From: Trujillonella endophytica
Lineage (GTDB): Bacteria > Actinomycetota > Actinomycetes > Mycobacteriales > Geodermatophilaceae
Direction: 5' to 3'
Assembly (NCBI RefSeq): GCF_019799905.1
Contig: NZ_JABGCI010000007.1
Location: 62,001-126,000, forward strand
Length of the DNA: 64,000 nt
Positions within the stretch are counted from its first letter, which is position 1. The number at the start of each line of letters is the position of its first letter. The notes beneath the pieces are model-generated. The model made no database searches. It saw nothing but the letters and a program-made list of their open reading frames with translations, and was not told the DNA's origin. The position numbers and the translations under genes were made by a program. This document shows, piece after piece, positions 17,404 to 25,763 of the stretch.

Positions 17404-18921
17404 ATGACAGCGGTGCAGAGCGAGACCGGCGTACTGGCCGGGGACGACCGGATCCTCATCGACGGGGAGCTGCAGCACTCGTCCAGCGGTCGGTTCTTCG
17501 ACGTGGAGAACCCCGCCCTCGGCGAGGTCGCCGGCCGGTGCACCGACGGGACCCCGGACGACGTCGACCGCGCCGTCAGGGCCGCCCGCCGGGCGTTCGA
17601 GCAGACGAACTGGAAGCGCGACGTCGAGTTCCGCCACCACTGCCTGATGCAGCTGCACGAGGCGCTGAAGGAGGAGCAGGAGCGGCTGCGGCGCATCGTC
17701 GTCACCGAGACCGGCACCCCGCTGCTGGGCACCCACGGCATCCAGATCGCGCACCCGGTCGAGGAGTCGGCGCACTGGGCGGAGTTCGGGCGCACCTTCG
17801 AGTACCTGCGCGACATCGGCACCGACACGGCGATGGGCGCGACGTCCCGGCGGATCCTGCAGTACGACCCCATCGGCGTCGTCGCGGCCATCACGCCGTG
17901 GAACACGCCCCTGTACCTGAACATCGCCGAGTCCGTGCCGCCGCTCATGGCCGGCAACGCCGTCGTGCTCAAGCCCGCGCAGCTCACCCCGTGGATGGGC
18001 ACCGAGCTCGGCCGGATCGTGGCCGAGAAGACCGACATCCCGCCGGGCATCTTCAACGTCGTCGTCGGCGAGTCGAACGAGGTCGGCGGCGCGCTCGCGG
18101 CCCACCCCGACGTCGACATGGTCACCTTCACCGGCTCCACCGCGGTGGGCCGGTCGATCCTGGCCGCCGGTGCCTCGACGGTGAAGAAGGTGATGCTCGA
18201 GCTCGGCGGCAAGTCCAGCCTGATCGCGCTGGACGACGCCGATCTCATGGCGGTCCTGCCCGTGGCCGCCGGCACCGCCTGCTTCAACTCCGGCCAGAGC
18301 TGCACCCTCGCCAGCCGCATCCTGCTGCCGCGCTCGCGGTACGAGGAGGGCATCGCGATCCTCAAGGGCGCCATGGAGATGATGCCGTACGGCGACCCCT
18401 GGGACATGAAGAACATCCAGGGCGCGCAGATCAGCCGGACCCAGCAGCAGAAGGTGCTCGCCCTCATCCAGGACGGCATCGACTCCGGCGCCCGGCTGGT
18501 CACCGGCGGCAAGGCCCCCGACGGGCTGCCCGGCTACTTCACGCAGCCCACGGTGCTCGCCGACGTCGACCCCAGGTCGCGGATCGGCCAGGAGGAGATC
18601 TTCGGCCCCGTCCTCACGGTGACCCCGTACGACACCGAGGAGGAGGCGATCGCCATCTCCAACGACACCATCTACGGGCTGTCGGGCGAGGTGGCCAGCG
18701 CCGACGAGGACCGGGCGCTGGCGGTCGCGCTGCAGATGCGCGCCGGCACGATGGTCGTCAACGGCGGCTCGTACTTCGGCCTCAGGACCCCGCTCGGCGG
18801 CTACAAGCAGAGCGGTCTGGGCCGGCGCAACGGGCACTGGGGCTTCGAGGAGTACCTGGAGATCAAGGCGATCGGGCTGCCGGTCCGCGACGGCGACAAC
18901 GGCCCGCGCGTCGTCGACTGA
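17404..18921 (+). CDS. NAD(P)-dependent aldehyde dehydrogenase
   Basis: A 505-residue member of the ALDH superfamily that oxidises aldehydes to acids. Conserved features: ITPWNTPLYLNIAESVPPLMAGNAVVLKPA, FTGSTAVGRSI, catalytic Glu in LELGGKSS, nucleophile Cys in NSGQSCTLASR, and EEIFGPVLTVTPYDTEEEAI. The full domain is present at normal length. The ATG follows GGGAG. The gene sits 174 nt after the MFS transporter on the same strand and may act on the imported compound. It is followed directly by a 3' hairpin element and a strong terminator. Substrate class cannot be assigned. Confidence 0.93.
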   Translation: MTAVQSETGVLAGDDRILIDGELQHSSSGRFFDVENPALGEVAGRCTDGTPDDVDRAVRAARRAFEQTNWKRDVEFRHHCLMQLHEALKEEQERLRRIVVTETGTPLLGTHGIQIAHPVEESAHWAEFGRTFEYLRDIGTDTAMGATSRRILQYDPIGVVAAITPWNTPLYLNIAESVPPLMAGNAVVLKPAQLTPWMGTELGRIVAEKTDIPPGIFNVVVGESNEVGGALAAHPDVDMVTFTGSTAVGRSILAAGASTVKKVMLELGGKSSLIALDDADLMAVLPVAAGTACFNSGQSCTLASRILLPRSRYEEGIAILKGAMEMMPYGDPWDMKNIQGAQISRTQQQKVLALIQDGIDSGARLVTGGKAPDGLPGYFTQPTVLADVDPRSRIGQEEIFGPVLTVTPYDTEEEAIAISNDTIYGLSGEVASADEDRALAVALQMRAGTMVVNGGSYFGLRTPLGGYKQSGLGRRNGHWGFEEYLEIKAIGLPVRDGDNGPRVVD

Positions 18922-18922
18922 C

Positions 18923-18978
18923 GGAGGACCCCCTCCTCCCGCGCCACGCTCCGCGCGGCACGGGACCCTGGAGGGGTC
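18923..18978 (+). repeat. Stop-codon-proximal hairpin element, copy 1
   Basis: Starts 2 nt after the ALDH stop with GGAGGACCCCCTCC and ends in GGAGGGGTC, which closes a long stem over a GC-rich inner hairpin. The 5' GGAGG can also pair locally with CCTCC, giving two exclusive folds. Related copies follow four other + strand genes. Confidence 0.7.
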
Positions 18979-18980
18979 GA

Positions 18981-19018
18981 CGGACGGCCCCGGTGGGACA
19001 CCCCGCCGGGGCCGTCCG
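18981..19018 (+). terminator. Strong hairpin terminator
   Basis: A perfect 13-bp stem (CGGACGGCCCCGG and its complement) with a 12-nt loop, followed by CGGCGTTC. The hairpin after rbpA has the same core and tail. Confidence 0.75.
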
Positions 19019-19048
19019 GCGTTCGGGGAGGCCTGGCAGCCTGGACCG

Positions 19049-19448
19049 GTGTCGGAGGTCGTGCAGTGGTTCGTGACCGCCGTCGGCGGTGTCCCCGTGT
19101 TCCTCGTGCTCCGGGACGTGTTCCACTCCATCTGGCATCCGGGCGGCCGCGGCCGGCTCGGCCGGGGGCTCGTGGCCGCGGTCTGAGGGATCGGCCGGCG
19201 GCGTCGCCGGCGGGCCCGGGCGGACGGGGATGCTGCTGGTGGTCCTCACGTGGGTGGCGCTCGTCGTGCTGGGGTGGGCGCTGGTCTACCGGCCGCACCT
19301 GCCGGACGCCTTCTCCTACGACATCGGCTCCTCCCGGGGGTCGGGACGACCTCCTCGACGCCGTCCACCTGTCCGCGGTGACCCTCACGACCCTCGGTCT
19401 CGGCGACGCCGTCCCGGTGGCCGGGTGGTTGCGGATCGGGATGCCAAC
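19049..19448 (+). pseudogene. Frameshifted remnant of a two-TM potassium channel gene
   Basis: Three adjacent segments in three different frames read as one channel. Frame 1 from GTG gives VFLVLRDVFHSIWHPGGRG before a stop at 19184. The next frame gives LLVVLTWVALVVLGWALVYRPHLPDAF. The third gives DDLLDAVHLSAVTLTTLGLGD, containing a K+-channel selectivity filter (T-L-G-L-G-D) and pore helix, then AVPVAGWLRIG. Homology stops before the second pore-lining helix. At least two frameshifts and a 3' truncation make it non-functional. It is convergent with an intact ion-channel gene. The only other explanation is sequencing error, which would not explain the missing C-terminus. Confidence 0.75.
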
Positions 19449-19513
19449 GCCGCCGAGGCGCACGGGCACGAGGTCGCACAGGCCTCCTGACGCCGGCTCG
19501 CCGCGACGGCGTC

Positions 19514-20194
19514 TCAGACCTCGCCGGACGGACGCGCAGGCGGGCCCTCGGGCCGGCGATCGTGCAGGAAGTAGGCGCCGAGGGCGCCGGCCAGCGTGGC
19601 GAACACCGCCACCGAGTACACCGCCAGCACGACCTCCAGCACACGGGCGAAACCGGAGCCGGCGGTGAGCGGCTGGCCGGTCACGGTCGCCAGGGCGGCG
19701 TCGTGCAGGGCGGCGGAGTAGCGGTCGTGGTCGCCGCTGACGTAGAGCAGCTGGCTCGCGGCCAGCACGACCACCCCGGTCACCGCGGCCAGCCAGCCGA
19801 TGCGGCTCGACAGGAGCCGCCCGGCGGACCGGGACCCGCGGACGGCGGCCGAGAGGACGCCGCCCAGGCGGGCCGCCCGGAGCAGGGGCAGGGCGCGGGC
19901 GAACCGCAGGAACGGCACGGCCAGGAACACCAGCTGCCACCAGTTCCGCGCCCAGAACCGGCGCCGGTCCCGCGCCCGCACCGCCCGGAGCGCGAACTCG
20001 GCCACGAACACCGCCCAGCACAGCCAGCCGACCACCGTCAGGATCGCGACCAGCCACGGCTCCCGTGCCAGGACCTGACCGAGCACGACCAGGACGAACA
20101 CCAGGCCCAGCACTCCCATGGGCTTGTCCAGCCGCCGCGCCAGACCCTCCCGCTCGGGGGAGTCGGCCTCGCGTGCGACGTCGTCGGTGGGCAT
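19514..20194 (-). CDS. Ion-transport (voltage-gated-channel-like) membrane protein with atypical filter
   Basis: A 226-residue membrane protein. Helices: VLGLVFVLVVLGQVLA, WLVAILTVVGWLCWAVFVAEFALRAV, NWWQLVFLAVPFLRFARALPLLRAAR (an S4-like helix with spaced Arg), IGWLAAVTGVVVLAASQLLYV, then a re-entrant pore segment and VLEVVLAVYSVAVFATLAGALGAYFL. The pore loop reads ATVTGQPLTAGS; the canonical TxGYG/TxGFG filter is absent. So ion selectivity, or channel function itself, is uncertain. The start ATG replaces a much longer frame that is a shadow of the EF-G gene. Confidence 0.82.
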   Translation of the reverse strand: MPTDDVAREADSPEREGLARRLDKPMGVLGLVFVLVVLGQVLAREPWLVAILTVVGWLCWAVFVAEFALRAVRARDRRRFWARNWWQLVFLAVPFLRFARALPLLRAARLGGVLSAAVRGSRSAGRLLSSRIGWLAAVTGVVVLAASQLLYVSGDHDRYSAALHDAALATVTGQPLTAGSGFARVLEVVLAVYSVAVFATLAGALGAYFLHDRRPEGPPARPSGEV

Positions 20195-20329
20195 GCACCG
20201 CCCCCTACCCCGGCCGGCCCGGCGCGAGTGGTCCGCACGCGGGAGGTCGAAGGGGGTTGATCGTCCCCGACCCCACGGGCAGGGTGTGAGCCACACCACA
20301 TCCTGAGCGCAGCCGTCGCGGAGGTCACC

Positions 20330-20521
20330 GTGGAAGCACATGTCGGAGACCGGATCGTCGTCCGTTCCACGCACACCGGGGAGCCGCCGCGCACCGGCCG
20401 CGTGCTCGAGTGCTCCGAGCCCGGCGGCGGGCCGCCCTACCGGGTGGAGTGGGAACCGGACGGGCACACGGGCCTGTTCTTCCCGGCCGGCAACACCACC
20501 GTCGTCCACGAGCACGCCTGA
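20330..20521 (+). CDS. DUF1918 small protein
   Basis: A 63-residue acidic protein of the actinobacterial DUF1918 family: VGDRIVVRSTHTGEPPRTGRVLE and YRVEWEPDGHTGLFFPAGNTTVV. It resembles a small beta-barrel (SH3-like) domain. The GTG start has a CGGAGG ribosome site. It lies 9 nt before the EF-G-like gene and should be co-transcribed. Function is unknown. Confidence 0.88.
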   Translation: MEAHVGDRIVVRSTHTGEPPRTGRVLECSEPGGGPPYRVEWEPDGHTGLFFPAGNTTVVHEHA

Positions 20522-20530
20522 GGCCCCGGG

Positions 20531-22609
20531 ATGGCCAAGGACGTCGCCCCGGCGCCGGAACCGCGAGCCGCCGAGCGGGTGCGCAACGTCGCCCTGGTCG
20601 GCCACGCCGGGGCGGGCAAGACGACCCTCGCCGAGGCGCTGCTGGTGGGGGCCGGCGCGCTGCCGCGGCCCGGCCGGGTCGAGGACGGCACGACCTGCCT
20701 GGACAGCGAGGAGGTGGAGGTCCGCCAGCAGCGCTCGGTCGGCCTCGGCGTGGCCACCGTCGAACACGCCGGCCACCGCATCACCCTGCTCGACACCCCC
20801 GGCTCGCCGGACTTCGTCGGCGAGCTGCGGGCCGGCCTGCGCGCCGCCGACGCCGCCCTGTTCGTGGTCTCGGCCGCCGGCGGTGTCGACGCCGCCACCG
20901 TGCAGCTGTGGGAGGAGTGCGCCGCGGTCGGCCTCCCGCGCGCCGTCGTCCTGACCCAGCTGGACCGGTCCCGCGCCGACGTCGACGACACCGTGCGCGC
21001 CTGCCAGACGATGCTGGGGGAGGGGGTGTTCCCGCTGCACCTGGTGCAGCGCGGCCCCGACGGCGGCGTCCGCGGGCTGGTCTCCCTGCTCGAGCCGCAC
21101 CCGGAGGCGGCCGGCGTCGCCGAGGCCGACCGGCTGCGCGCCGAGCTCATCGAGGCGGTGATCGGCGAGAGCGAGGACGAGACGCTCATGGACCGGTACC
21201 TCGCCGGCGAGGAGCTCGTCGTCGCCGACCTGGTCGCCGACCTGGAGACCGCCGTCGCCCGCGGGCACTTCCACCCCGTGCTGTGCGTCGCCCCGCTGAC
21301 CGGCGTCGGCGTCCCGGAGCTGCTCGACCTCCTCGTCGCGGCCTTCCCCTGCCCGCGGGAGCACGGCTGCCCGCCGGTCACCCGGCCCGACGGCCGCCCG
21401 GCGCCGGCGATCGCCTGCGACCCCGACGGCCCGCTGGTCGCCGAGGTGGTCAAGACGACGACCGACCCCTACGTCGGCCGGGTGTCGCTGGTGCGCGTCT
21501 TCTCCGGCACCCTGCGCCCCGACACCGCGGTGCACGTCTCCGGGCACGGCGGAGCCGACCGGGGCCACCCCGACCACGACGTCGACGAGCGGATCGGCGT
21601 GCTGTCCTCGCCGCTGGGCACGTCCCTGCGCCCGGTCGCCGCCTGCCCGGCCGGGGACGTCTGCGCGGTCGCCCGGCTGACGTCGGCCGAGACCGGCGAC
21701 ACCCTGTCGGCCTGCGACGACCCGTACCTGATGACGCCGTGGGAACTGCCGGTGCCGCAGCACCCCGTCGCCGTCGAGGCCGCCTCCCGCGCCGACGAGG
21801 ACCGGCTGGCCAACGCGCTGTCCCGGCTCGCCGCCGAGGACCCGACCGTGCGGGTCGACCGCCGGCCCGACACCGGCCAGCTGCTGCTGTGGTGCGTGGG
21901 GGAGGGGCACGCCGAGGTGCTGCTCGACCGGCTGCGGATCCGGCACGGCGTCGCCGTGACGACCACGCCGGTCCGGGTGCCGCTCGTGGAGACCCTCGCC
22001 GGCCCCGCCCGGGTCACCGGCCGCCTGGTGAAGCAGTCCGGCGGCCACGGCCAGTACGCGGTCGTGGTGGTGGAGGCCGAGCCCGCCCCGCCCGGCTCCG
22101 GCATCCTCTTCGCCCAGCGGATCGTCGGTGGCACCGTGCCCGGCCAGTTCCACGGCAGCGTGGAGAAGGGCGTCCGCACCCAGGCCGCCCGCGGCGTGAC
22201 CGGCGACCGGCCGTTGGTCGACGTCTCCGTCACCCTCGTCGACGGCAAGGCCCACTCGGTGGACTCCTCCGACGCGGCCTTCCAGTCCGCCGGCGCGCTG
22301 GCACTGCGCGAGGCGGCCGCCGCGGCCGGTACCCGGGTGCTCGAGCCCTGGTGCCAGGTCGCCGTCGTGGTGCCGGGCGAGTACGTCGGGCCGGTGATGA
22401 GCGACCTCTCCGCCCGCCGCGCGCGGGTCACCGGCACCGAGGCCGACCCCGACCGGGACCGGACGACGGTGCGCGCCGAGGTGCCCGAGGTCGAGCTGCT
22501 CGGCTACGCCGGCGCGCTGCGGTCGGTCTCGCACGGCACGGGCTCGTTCACCCGCGCGCCGCTGGGCTACGAGCCCGCCCCCGCCTCGCTGGTGGCGGTC
22601 CCAGCCTGA
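20531..22609 (+). CDS. Elongation factor G-like GTPase (FusA2/EF-G2 type)
   Basis: A 692-residue translational-GTPase homologue. P-loop GHAGAGKT (residues 24-31), G3 DTPGSPDF, and domains II-V including the domain IV region GHGQYAVVVVEAEP and domain V EVPEVELLGYAGALRS. The G4 box, NKxD in true EF-G, reads TQLD, so guanine specificity is probably altered; related mycobacterial FusA2 proteins also deviate here. It is not the main EF-G and no ribosomal genes are near. Roles proposed for the family (ribosome recycling or stress) are not settled. A 3' hairpin element follows 1 nt after the stop. Confidence 0.88.
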   Translation: MAKDVAPAPEPRAAERVRNVALVGHAGAGKTTLAEALLVGAGALPRPGRVEDGTTCLDSEEVEVRQQRSVGLGVATVEHAGHRITLLDTPGSPDFVGELRAGLRAADAALFVVSAAGGVDAATVQLWEECAAVGLPRAVVLTQLDRSRADVDDTVRACQTMLGEGVFPLHLVQRGPDGGVRGLVSLLEPHPEAAGVAEADRLRAELIEAVIGESEDETLMDRYLAGEELVVADLVADLETAVARGHFHPVLCVAPLTGVGVPELLDLLVAAFPCPREHGCPPVTRPDGRPAPAIACDPDGPLVAEVVKTTTDPYVGRVSLVRVFSGTLRPDTAVHVSGHGGADRGHPDHDVDERIGVLSSPLGTSLRPVAACPAGDVCAVARLTSAETGDTLSACDDPYLMTPWELPVPQHPVAVEAASRADEDRLANALSRLAAEDPTVRVDRRPDTGQLLLWCVGEGHAEVLLDRLRIRHGVAVTTTPVRVPLVETLAGPARVTGRLVKQSGGHGQYAVVVVEAEPAPPGSGILFAQRIVGGTVPGQFHGSVEKGVRTQAARGVTGDRPLVDVSVTLVDGKAHSVDSSDAAFQSAGALALREAAAAAGTRVLEPWCQVAVVVPGEYVGPVMSDLSARRARVTGTEADPDRDRTTVRAEVPEVELLGYAGALRSVSHGTGSFTRAPLGYEPAPASLVAVPA

Positions 22610-22610
22610 T

Positions 22611-22668
22611 GAAGGACCCCCTCCTGCCCGCGACGCGCTCCGCGCGCCGCGGGTCCCTGGAGGGGGCC
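22611..22668 (+). repeat. Stop-codon-proximal hairpin element, copy 2
   Basis: GGACCCCCTCC pairs with the distal GGAGGGGGCC; the inner hairpin is GCGCG-rich. It begins immediately after the EF-G-like stop and is closely similar to copy 1. Confidence 0.7.
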
Positions 22669-22799
22669 GACGGACCGTCCCGTTCCCACGGCACGTCGCC
22701 GGAGCAAGGGGAGGGCGGCGTGGGCGCCGCCCGCCGACCCGGTGGCGGGGGACACTAGCCTCGGGGCGGGTGTCCAGCTGCGGGCTGTCGGGAGGATCG

Positions 22800-23498
22800 G
22801 TGACGTCGTCGCACGGGTCGCCCTCGCCCGTGCCCTCGCCCGTGCCCTCGCCCGTGCCCCCGCCCGTGCCCTCGCCGGTCCCCGCCGCCGAGCGGGTGAC
22901 CGACCGCAACGAGCTGCCCGAGCGGGTCTGGACCCTGCCCAACGCGCTGTCGGTGCTGCGGCTGCTCGGCGTCCCGCTGTTCCTGTGGCTGCTGCTCGGG
23001 CCCGAGGCCGACGGCTGGGCGGTCGCCGTCCTCATGCTCTCCGGCGTCACCGACTGGGCCGACGGCGCCCTCGCCCGCGCGCTCGGGCAGTACAGCCGGC
23101 TCGGCGCGCTGCTCGACCCGGCGGCCGACCGGCTCTACATCGTCGCCACGCTCGTCGCCTTCGTGATCCGCGACGTCGTCCCGCTCTGGGTGGTCGCGGT
23201 GCTCGTCGGCCGGGAGCTCGTCCTCGGCGTCATGCTGCTGGTGCTGCGTCGCCACGGCTACCCGCCGCTGCAGGTGCACTACCTGGGCAAGGCCGCCACC
23301 TTCATCCTGCTCTACGCCTTCCCCGGGCTCCTGCTCGCCGACGGCGACGGCACGCTCGCGGCGGTCTGCCAGCCGATCGCCTGGGCGCTCACCATCTGGG
23401 GCGGGGTGCTCTACGTCCTCGCCGGCGTGCTCTACGTCGTCCAGGTCCTCGGCCTCGTCGCGGCCGAGCGGCGGGCCGCCGCCCGGGTGCGCCCGTGA
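22800..23498 (+). CDS. CDP-alcohol phosphatidyltransferase (PgsA/cardiolipin-synthase family)
   Basis: A 232-residue integral membrane enzyme that moves a phosphatidyl group from a CDP-lipid to an alcohol. The signature is intact: DWADGALAR ... G(ALL)DPAAD, matching D-x2-D-G-x2-A-R-x8-G-x3-D-x3-D. About five or six hydrophobic helices follow. The N-terminus has a Ser-Pro-Val-Pro repeat encoded by a 12-nt tandem repeat. The GTG start is fixed by GGAGG 5 nt upstream. It begins the Rv1822-like cluster, with TAGCCT at 22756 as a probable -10, and is coupled to the DUF881 gene by a GTGA overlap. The exact lipid product is not determinable. Confidence 0.9.
   Translation: MTSSHGSPSPVPSPVPSPVPPPVPSPVPAAERVTDRNELPERVWTLPNALSVLRLLGVPLFLWLLLGPEADGWAVAVLMLSGVTDWADGALARALGQYSRLGALLDPAADRLYIVATLVAFVIRDVVPLWVVAVLVGRELVLGVMLLVLRRHGYPPLQVHYLGKAATFILLYAFPGLLLADGDGTLAAVCQPIAWALTIWGGVLYVLAGVLYVVQVLGLVAAERRAAARVRP
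22821..22880 (+). repeat. Five tandem 12-nt units coding Pro-Ser-Pro-Val
   Basis: Units of CCCTCGCCCGTG: three exact copies, one with C for T at position 4, and one diverged (ends CCGGTC). Being a multiple of three, copy-number changes would lengthen or shorten the N-terminal proline arm without a frameshift. Confidence 0.85.
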
Positions 23499-24568
23499 GC
23501 GCCGCCCCCGGGGGCGGCGGGCTGCGCTCGGCGGGCGCGTCCCTGCTGGACCAGGTGCTCGCCGAGACCCTCGACCCCGCCTACACCCAGGCTGCCCGGG
23601 CCCGCGAGGGCCGGCCCCCGCCGGGGCCGGCCCGTCGCGCGGGGCGCCGGCTGGCCGTCGCCCTGGTCATGGCCGCCGCCGGGCTGCTCGCCGCGGTGAC
23701 CTACCACCTGACCGCCGCCGGCGCGGAGGGGCGCCAGGAGATCCGCGCCGCCCTGGTCGACGACATCGGCGAGGCGCAGGACGTCACCGACGGGCTGATC
23801 GCCGAGCTCGAGCAGGCCCGCGTCGACGTCGCCACCGCGCGCGAGGCGGCGCTGGCCGCCTCCGGCGAGGGACAGCAGGCGCTGCGCGCGCTGGAGGACG
23901 CCGAGGAGATGGCCGGGGCCGTGCCCGTCACCGGCCCGGGGCTGCTGGTGACCCTGGCCGACGCCGAGGCCGACACCGACGACGACCCCGTCGGCGGAGA
24001 CCCCGAGACCGACCCCCGCGCCCGCATCCGCGACGACGACATCCAGGTCGTCGTGAACGCCCTGTGGGCGGCCGGGGCCGAGGCCGTCAGCATCAACGAC
24101 CAGCGGCTGAGCCCGTCCACCGCCATCCGGTTCGCCGGCGAGGCGGTGCTCGTCGACTTCCGCCCCGTCACCAACCCCTACGAGATCAGCGCCATCGGGG
24201 ACCCCGACACCCTGCGCTCGCAGTTCCTGACCGTGCCGGAGGTCATCGCCCTGGCCGGCACGGCGGACTCCTTCGGCCTGCGCTTCGACTTCGGCGAGCG
24301 GGACTCGCTGTCGCTCCCCGCGGGGCGGACCCGCGAGCTGCGCGCGGCGACACCGGTCCCCGACGGCGCTCCGGCGGCCGGCCCGGCCGACGGTGCCCCG
24401 GCCGGGGGCGAGGGTGCCCCGGCCGAGGGCGGCGGTGCCCCGGCCCCGGGCGGTGGGACGCCCGCCGAGGGTGGCGGTGCCCCGGCCCCGGGCGGAGGGA
24501 CGCCGGCCGATCCCGGTACCGCCGGCTCCGGTGGTACCGCTGTCCCGACCCCGGAGGCCGAGCCGTGA
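23495..24568 (+). CDS. DUF881 membrane-anchored protein (Rv1823-like position)
   Basis: A 357-residue protein: a basic cytoplasmic N-terminus, one transmembrane helix (RLAVALVMAAAGLLAAVTYHL, near residues 50-70), a coiled coil (IAELEQARVDVATAREAALAASGEGQQALRALEDAEEM), then the DUF881 domain with TGPGLLVTLADAEAD, IQVVVNALWAAGAEAVSINDQRL and NPYEISAIGDPDTLRSQFL. The C-terminal ~60 residues are Gly/Pro/Ala repeats (GGGAPAPGGGTPAEG). It starts at a GTGA overlap with the lipid synthase and ends in one with DUF1290. The conserved linkage to lipid synthesis and cell-division genes suggests an envelope role; the biochemistry is unknown. Confidence 0.88.
   Translation: MSAAPGGGGLRSAGASLLDQVLAETLDPAYTQAARAREGRPPPGPARRAGRRLAVALVMAAAGLLAAVTYHLTAAGAEGRQEIRAALVDDIGEAQDVTDGLIAELEQARVDVATAREAALAASGEGQQALRALEDAEEMAGAVPVTGPGLLVTLADAEADTDDDPVGGDPETDPRARIRDDDIQVVVNALWAAGAEAVSINDQRLSPSTAIRFAGEAVLVDFRPVTNPYEISAIGDPDTLRSQFLTVPEVIALAGTADSFGLRFDFGERDSLSLPAGRTRELRAATPVPDGAPAAGPADGAPAGGEGAPAEGGGAPAPGGGTPAEGGGAPAPGGGTPADPGTAGSGGTAVPTPEAEP
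24400..24516 (+). repeat. Tandem 42-nt repeats in the 3' part of the DUF881 gene
   Basis: The segment around GGCGGTGCCCCGGCCCCGGG recurs with a 42-nt (14-codon) period, preceded by shorter GGTGCCCCGGCC units. It encodes a flexible Gly-Pro-Ala tail. Confidence 0.75.
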
Positions 24569-24897
24569 TCCCCGTCCTCGGGCTGGCCGTCGGCGTGGTG
24601 CTCGGTCTGTTCTTCGACCCGACCGTGCCGCTGTGGCTGCAGCCGTACCTGCCGATCGCGGTGGTCGCGGCCCTCGACGCGGTGTTCGGGGGCGCGCGCG
24701 CCCGCCTCGACGGCGTCTTCGACGCCAAGGTGTTCGTCATCTCGTTCGTGTCCAACGTCGTCGTCGCGGCGCTGATCGTCTTCCTCGGCGACCAGCTGGG
24801 CGTCGGCGCCCAGCTGTCCACGGCGGTCGTGGTCGTGCTCGGCATCCGGATCTTCGGCAACGCCGCGGCCATCCGCCGGCACGTGTTCCGGGCATGA
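24565..24897 (+). CDS. DUF1290 small basic protein
   Basis: A 110-residue membrane protein of the small-basic-protein family (DUF1290): three hydrophobic segments (VLGLAVGVVLGLFF, YLPIAVVAALDAVFGGARARLDG, VFVISFVSNVVVAALIVFLGDQLG) and a final ILGI-like helix (VVVVLGIRIFGNAAAIRRHVF). It is wedged between two DUF881 genes with 4-nt overlaps on both sides, so the three are translated together and probably form one membrane complex. Confidence 0.92.
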   Translation: MIPVLGLAVGVVLGLFFDPTVPLWLQPYLPIAVVAALDAVFGGARARLDGVFDAKVFVISFVSNVVVAALIVFLGDQLGVGAQLSTAVVVVLGIRIFGNAAAIRRHVFRA

Positions 24898-25763
24898 GCG
24901 GCGACCCGCGTCCCGCCGGGACGCCCGACCCCGCGCCGGACGACCGTGCCGTCGAGGAGGCCGTCCCGGAGGCCGTCCAGGAGCCCGTCGAGGAGCCGCC
25001 CGTGGGGGAGGCCCCGGCAGCCGAGGCGCCAGCGACCGCGGAGCCGGTGGCACCCGCGGGGGATGCGTCCCCGAAGCCGCGCCGCCGTCGCGACCCGGTC
25101 GCCGCCGCGCTGATCGGCGTCCTGACGCTGCTGCTGGGCTTCGCCTTCGCCGTCCAGGTCCGGGTGACCGACACCGACCAGGCCCTCACCGGGGCCCGGG
25201 AGGAGGACCTGGTCCGCATCCTCGACGAGCTGGAGGCCGAGGAGGAGCGGCTGCGCGGTCAGCTCGCCGACCAGCGGGTGGCGCTGCGGGAGCTCAACGA
25301 CACCGACAGCAGCGCCGACGCCGCGCTCGAGGAGGCCCGGCAGCGTGCCGACGCCCTCGCGATCCTCAACGGCACGGTCGCCGCCGAGGGCCCCGGGCTG
25401 CAGATGACGATCCGCGACCCGGAGAGCGAGGTCCGGGTGGCCGATCTGCTCAGCGCCATCCAGGAGCTGCGCGGCGCCGGCGCGGAGACGATGCAGGTCG
25501 ACGGCGTGCGCATCGGCGTGAGCTCCGCGGTCACCGGCCGGCCGGGCAGCCTGCGCATCGACGGCGAGCCGATCACCAGCCCCTACGAGGTCGTCGTCAT
25601 CGGCTCCCCGCAGGACCTCGAGACGGCGATGAACATCCCCGGCGGCGTCGTGGACAGCGTCAGCCGCCGGGGCGGCACCGTGGTGATCACGCAGTCCGAC
25701 CGGGTGCTGGTCGACGCGTTGCGACCGCTGGAGACCCCTCAATACGCTGAGCCCGACGAATGA
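24894..25763 (+). CDS. Second DUF881 membrane-anchored protein (Rv1825-like position)
   Basis: A 289-residue protein with an acidic Glu/Pro/Ala N-terminus of ~60 residues, a transmembrane helix (DPVAAALIGVLTLLLGFAFAVQV), a coiled coil (EEDLVRILDELEAEEERLRGQLADQRVALREL) and a DUF881 domain (EGPGLQMTIRDPE, LSAIQELRGAGAETMQVDGVRIG, ITSPYEVVVIGSPQDLETAMNIPGGVVDSV). It starts in an ATGA overlap with DUF1290. A 3' hairpin element overlaps its stop and precedes gcvH, which may separate expression of the two halves of the cluster. Confidence 0.9.
   Translation: MSGDPRPAGTPDPAPDDRAVEEAVPEAVQEPVEEPPVGEAPAAEAPATAEPVAPAGDASPKPRRRRDPVAAALIGVLTLLLGFAFAVQVRVTDTDQALTGAREEDLVRILDELEAEEERLRGQLADQRVALRELNDTDSSADAALEEARQRADALAILNGTVAAEGPGLQMTIRDPESEVRVADLLSAIQELRGAGAETMQVDGVRIGVSSAVTGRPGSLRIDGEPITSPYEVVVIGSPQDLETAMNIPGGVVDSVSRRGGTVVITQSDRVLVDALRPLETPQYAEPDE

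Noticed and set aside
19514..23050. 1178-codon open frame on the - strand
   Set aside because: Only its last 226 codons (the channel gene) are real; the rest is the antisense shadow of the EF-G-like gene.
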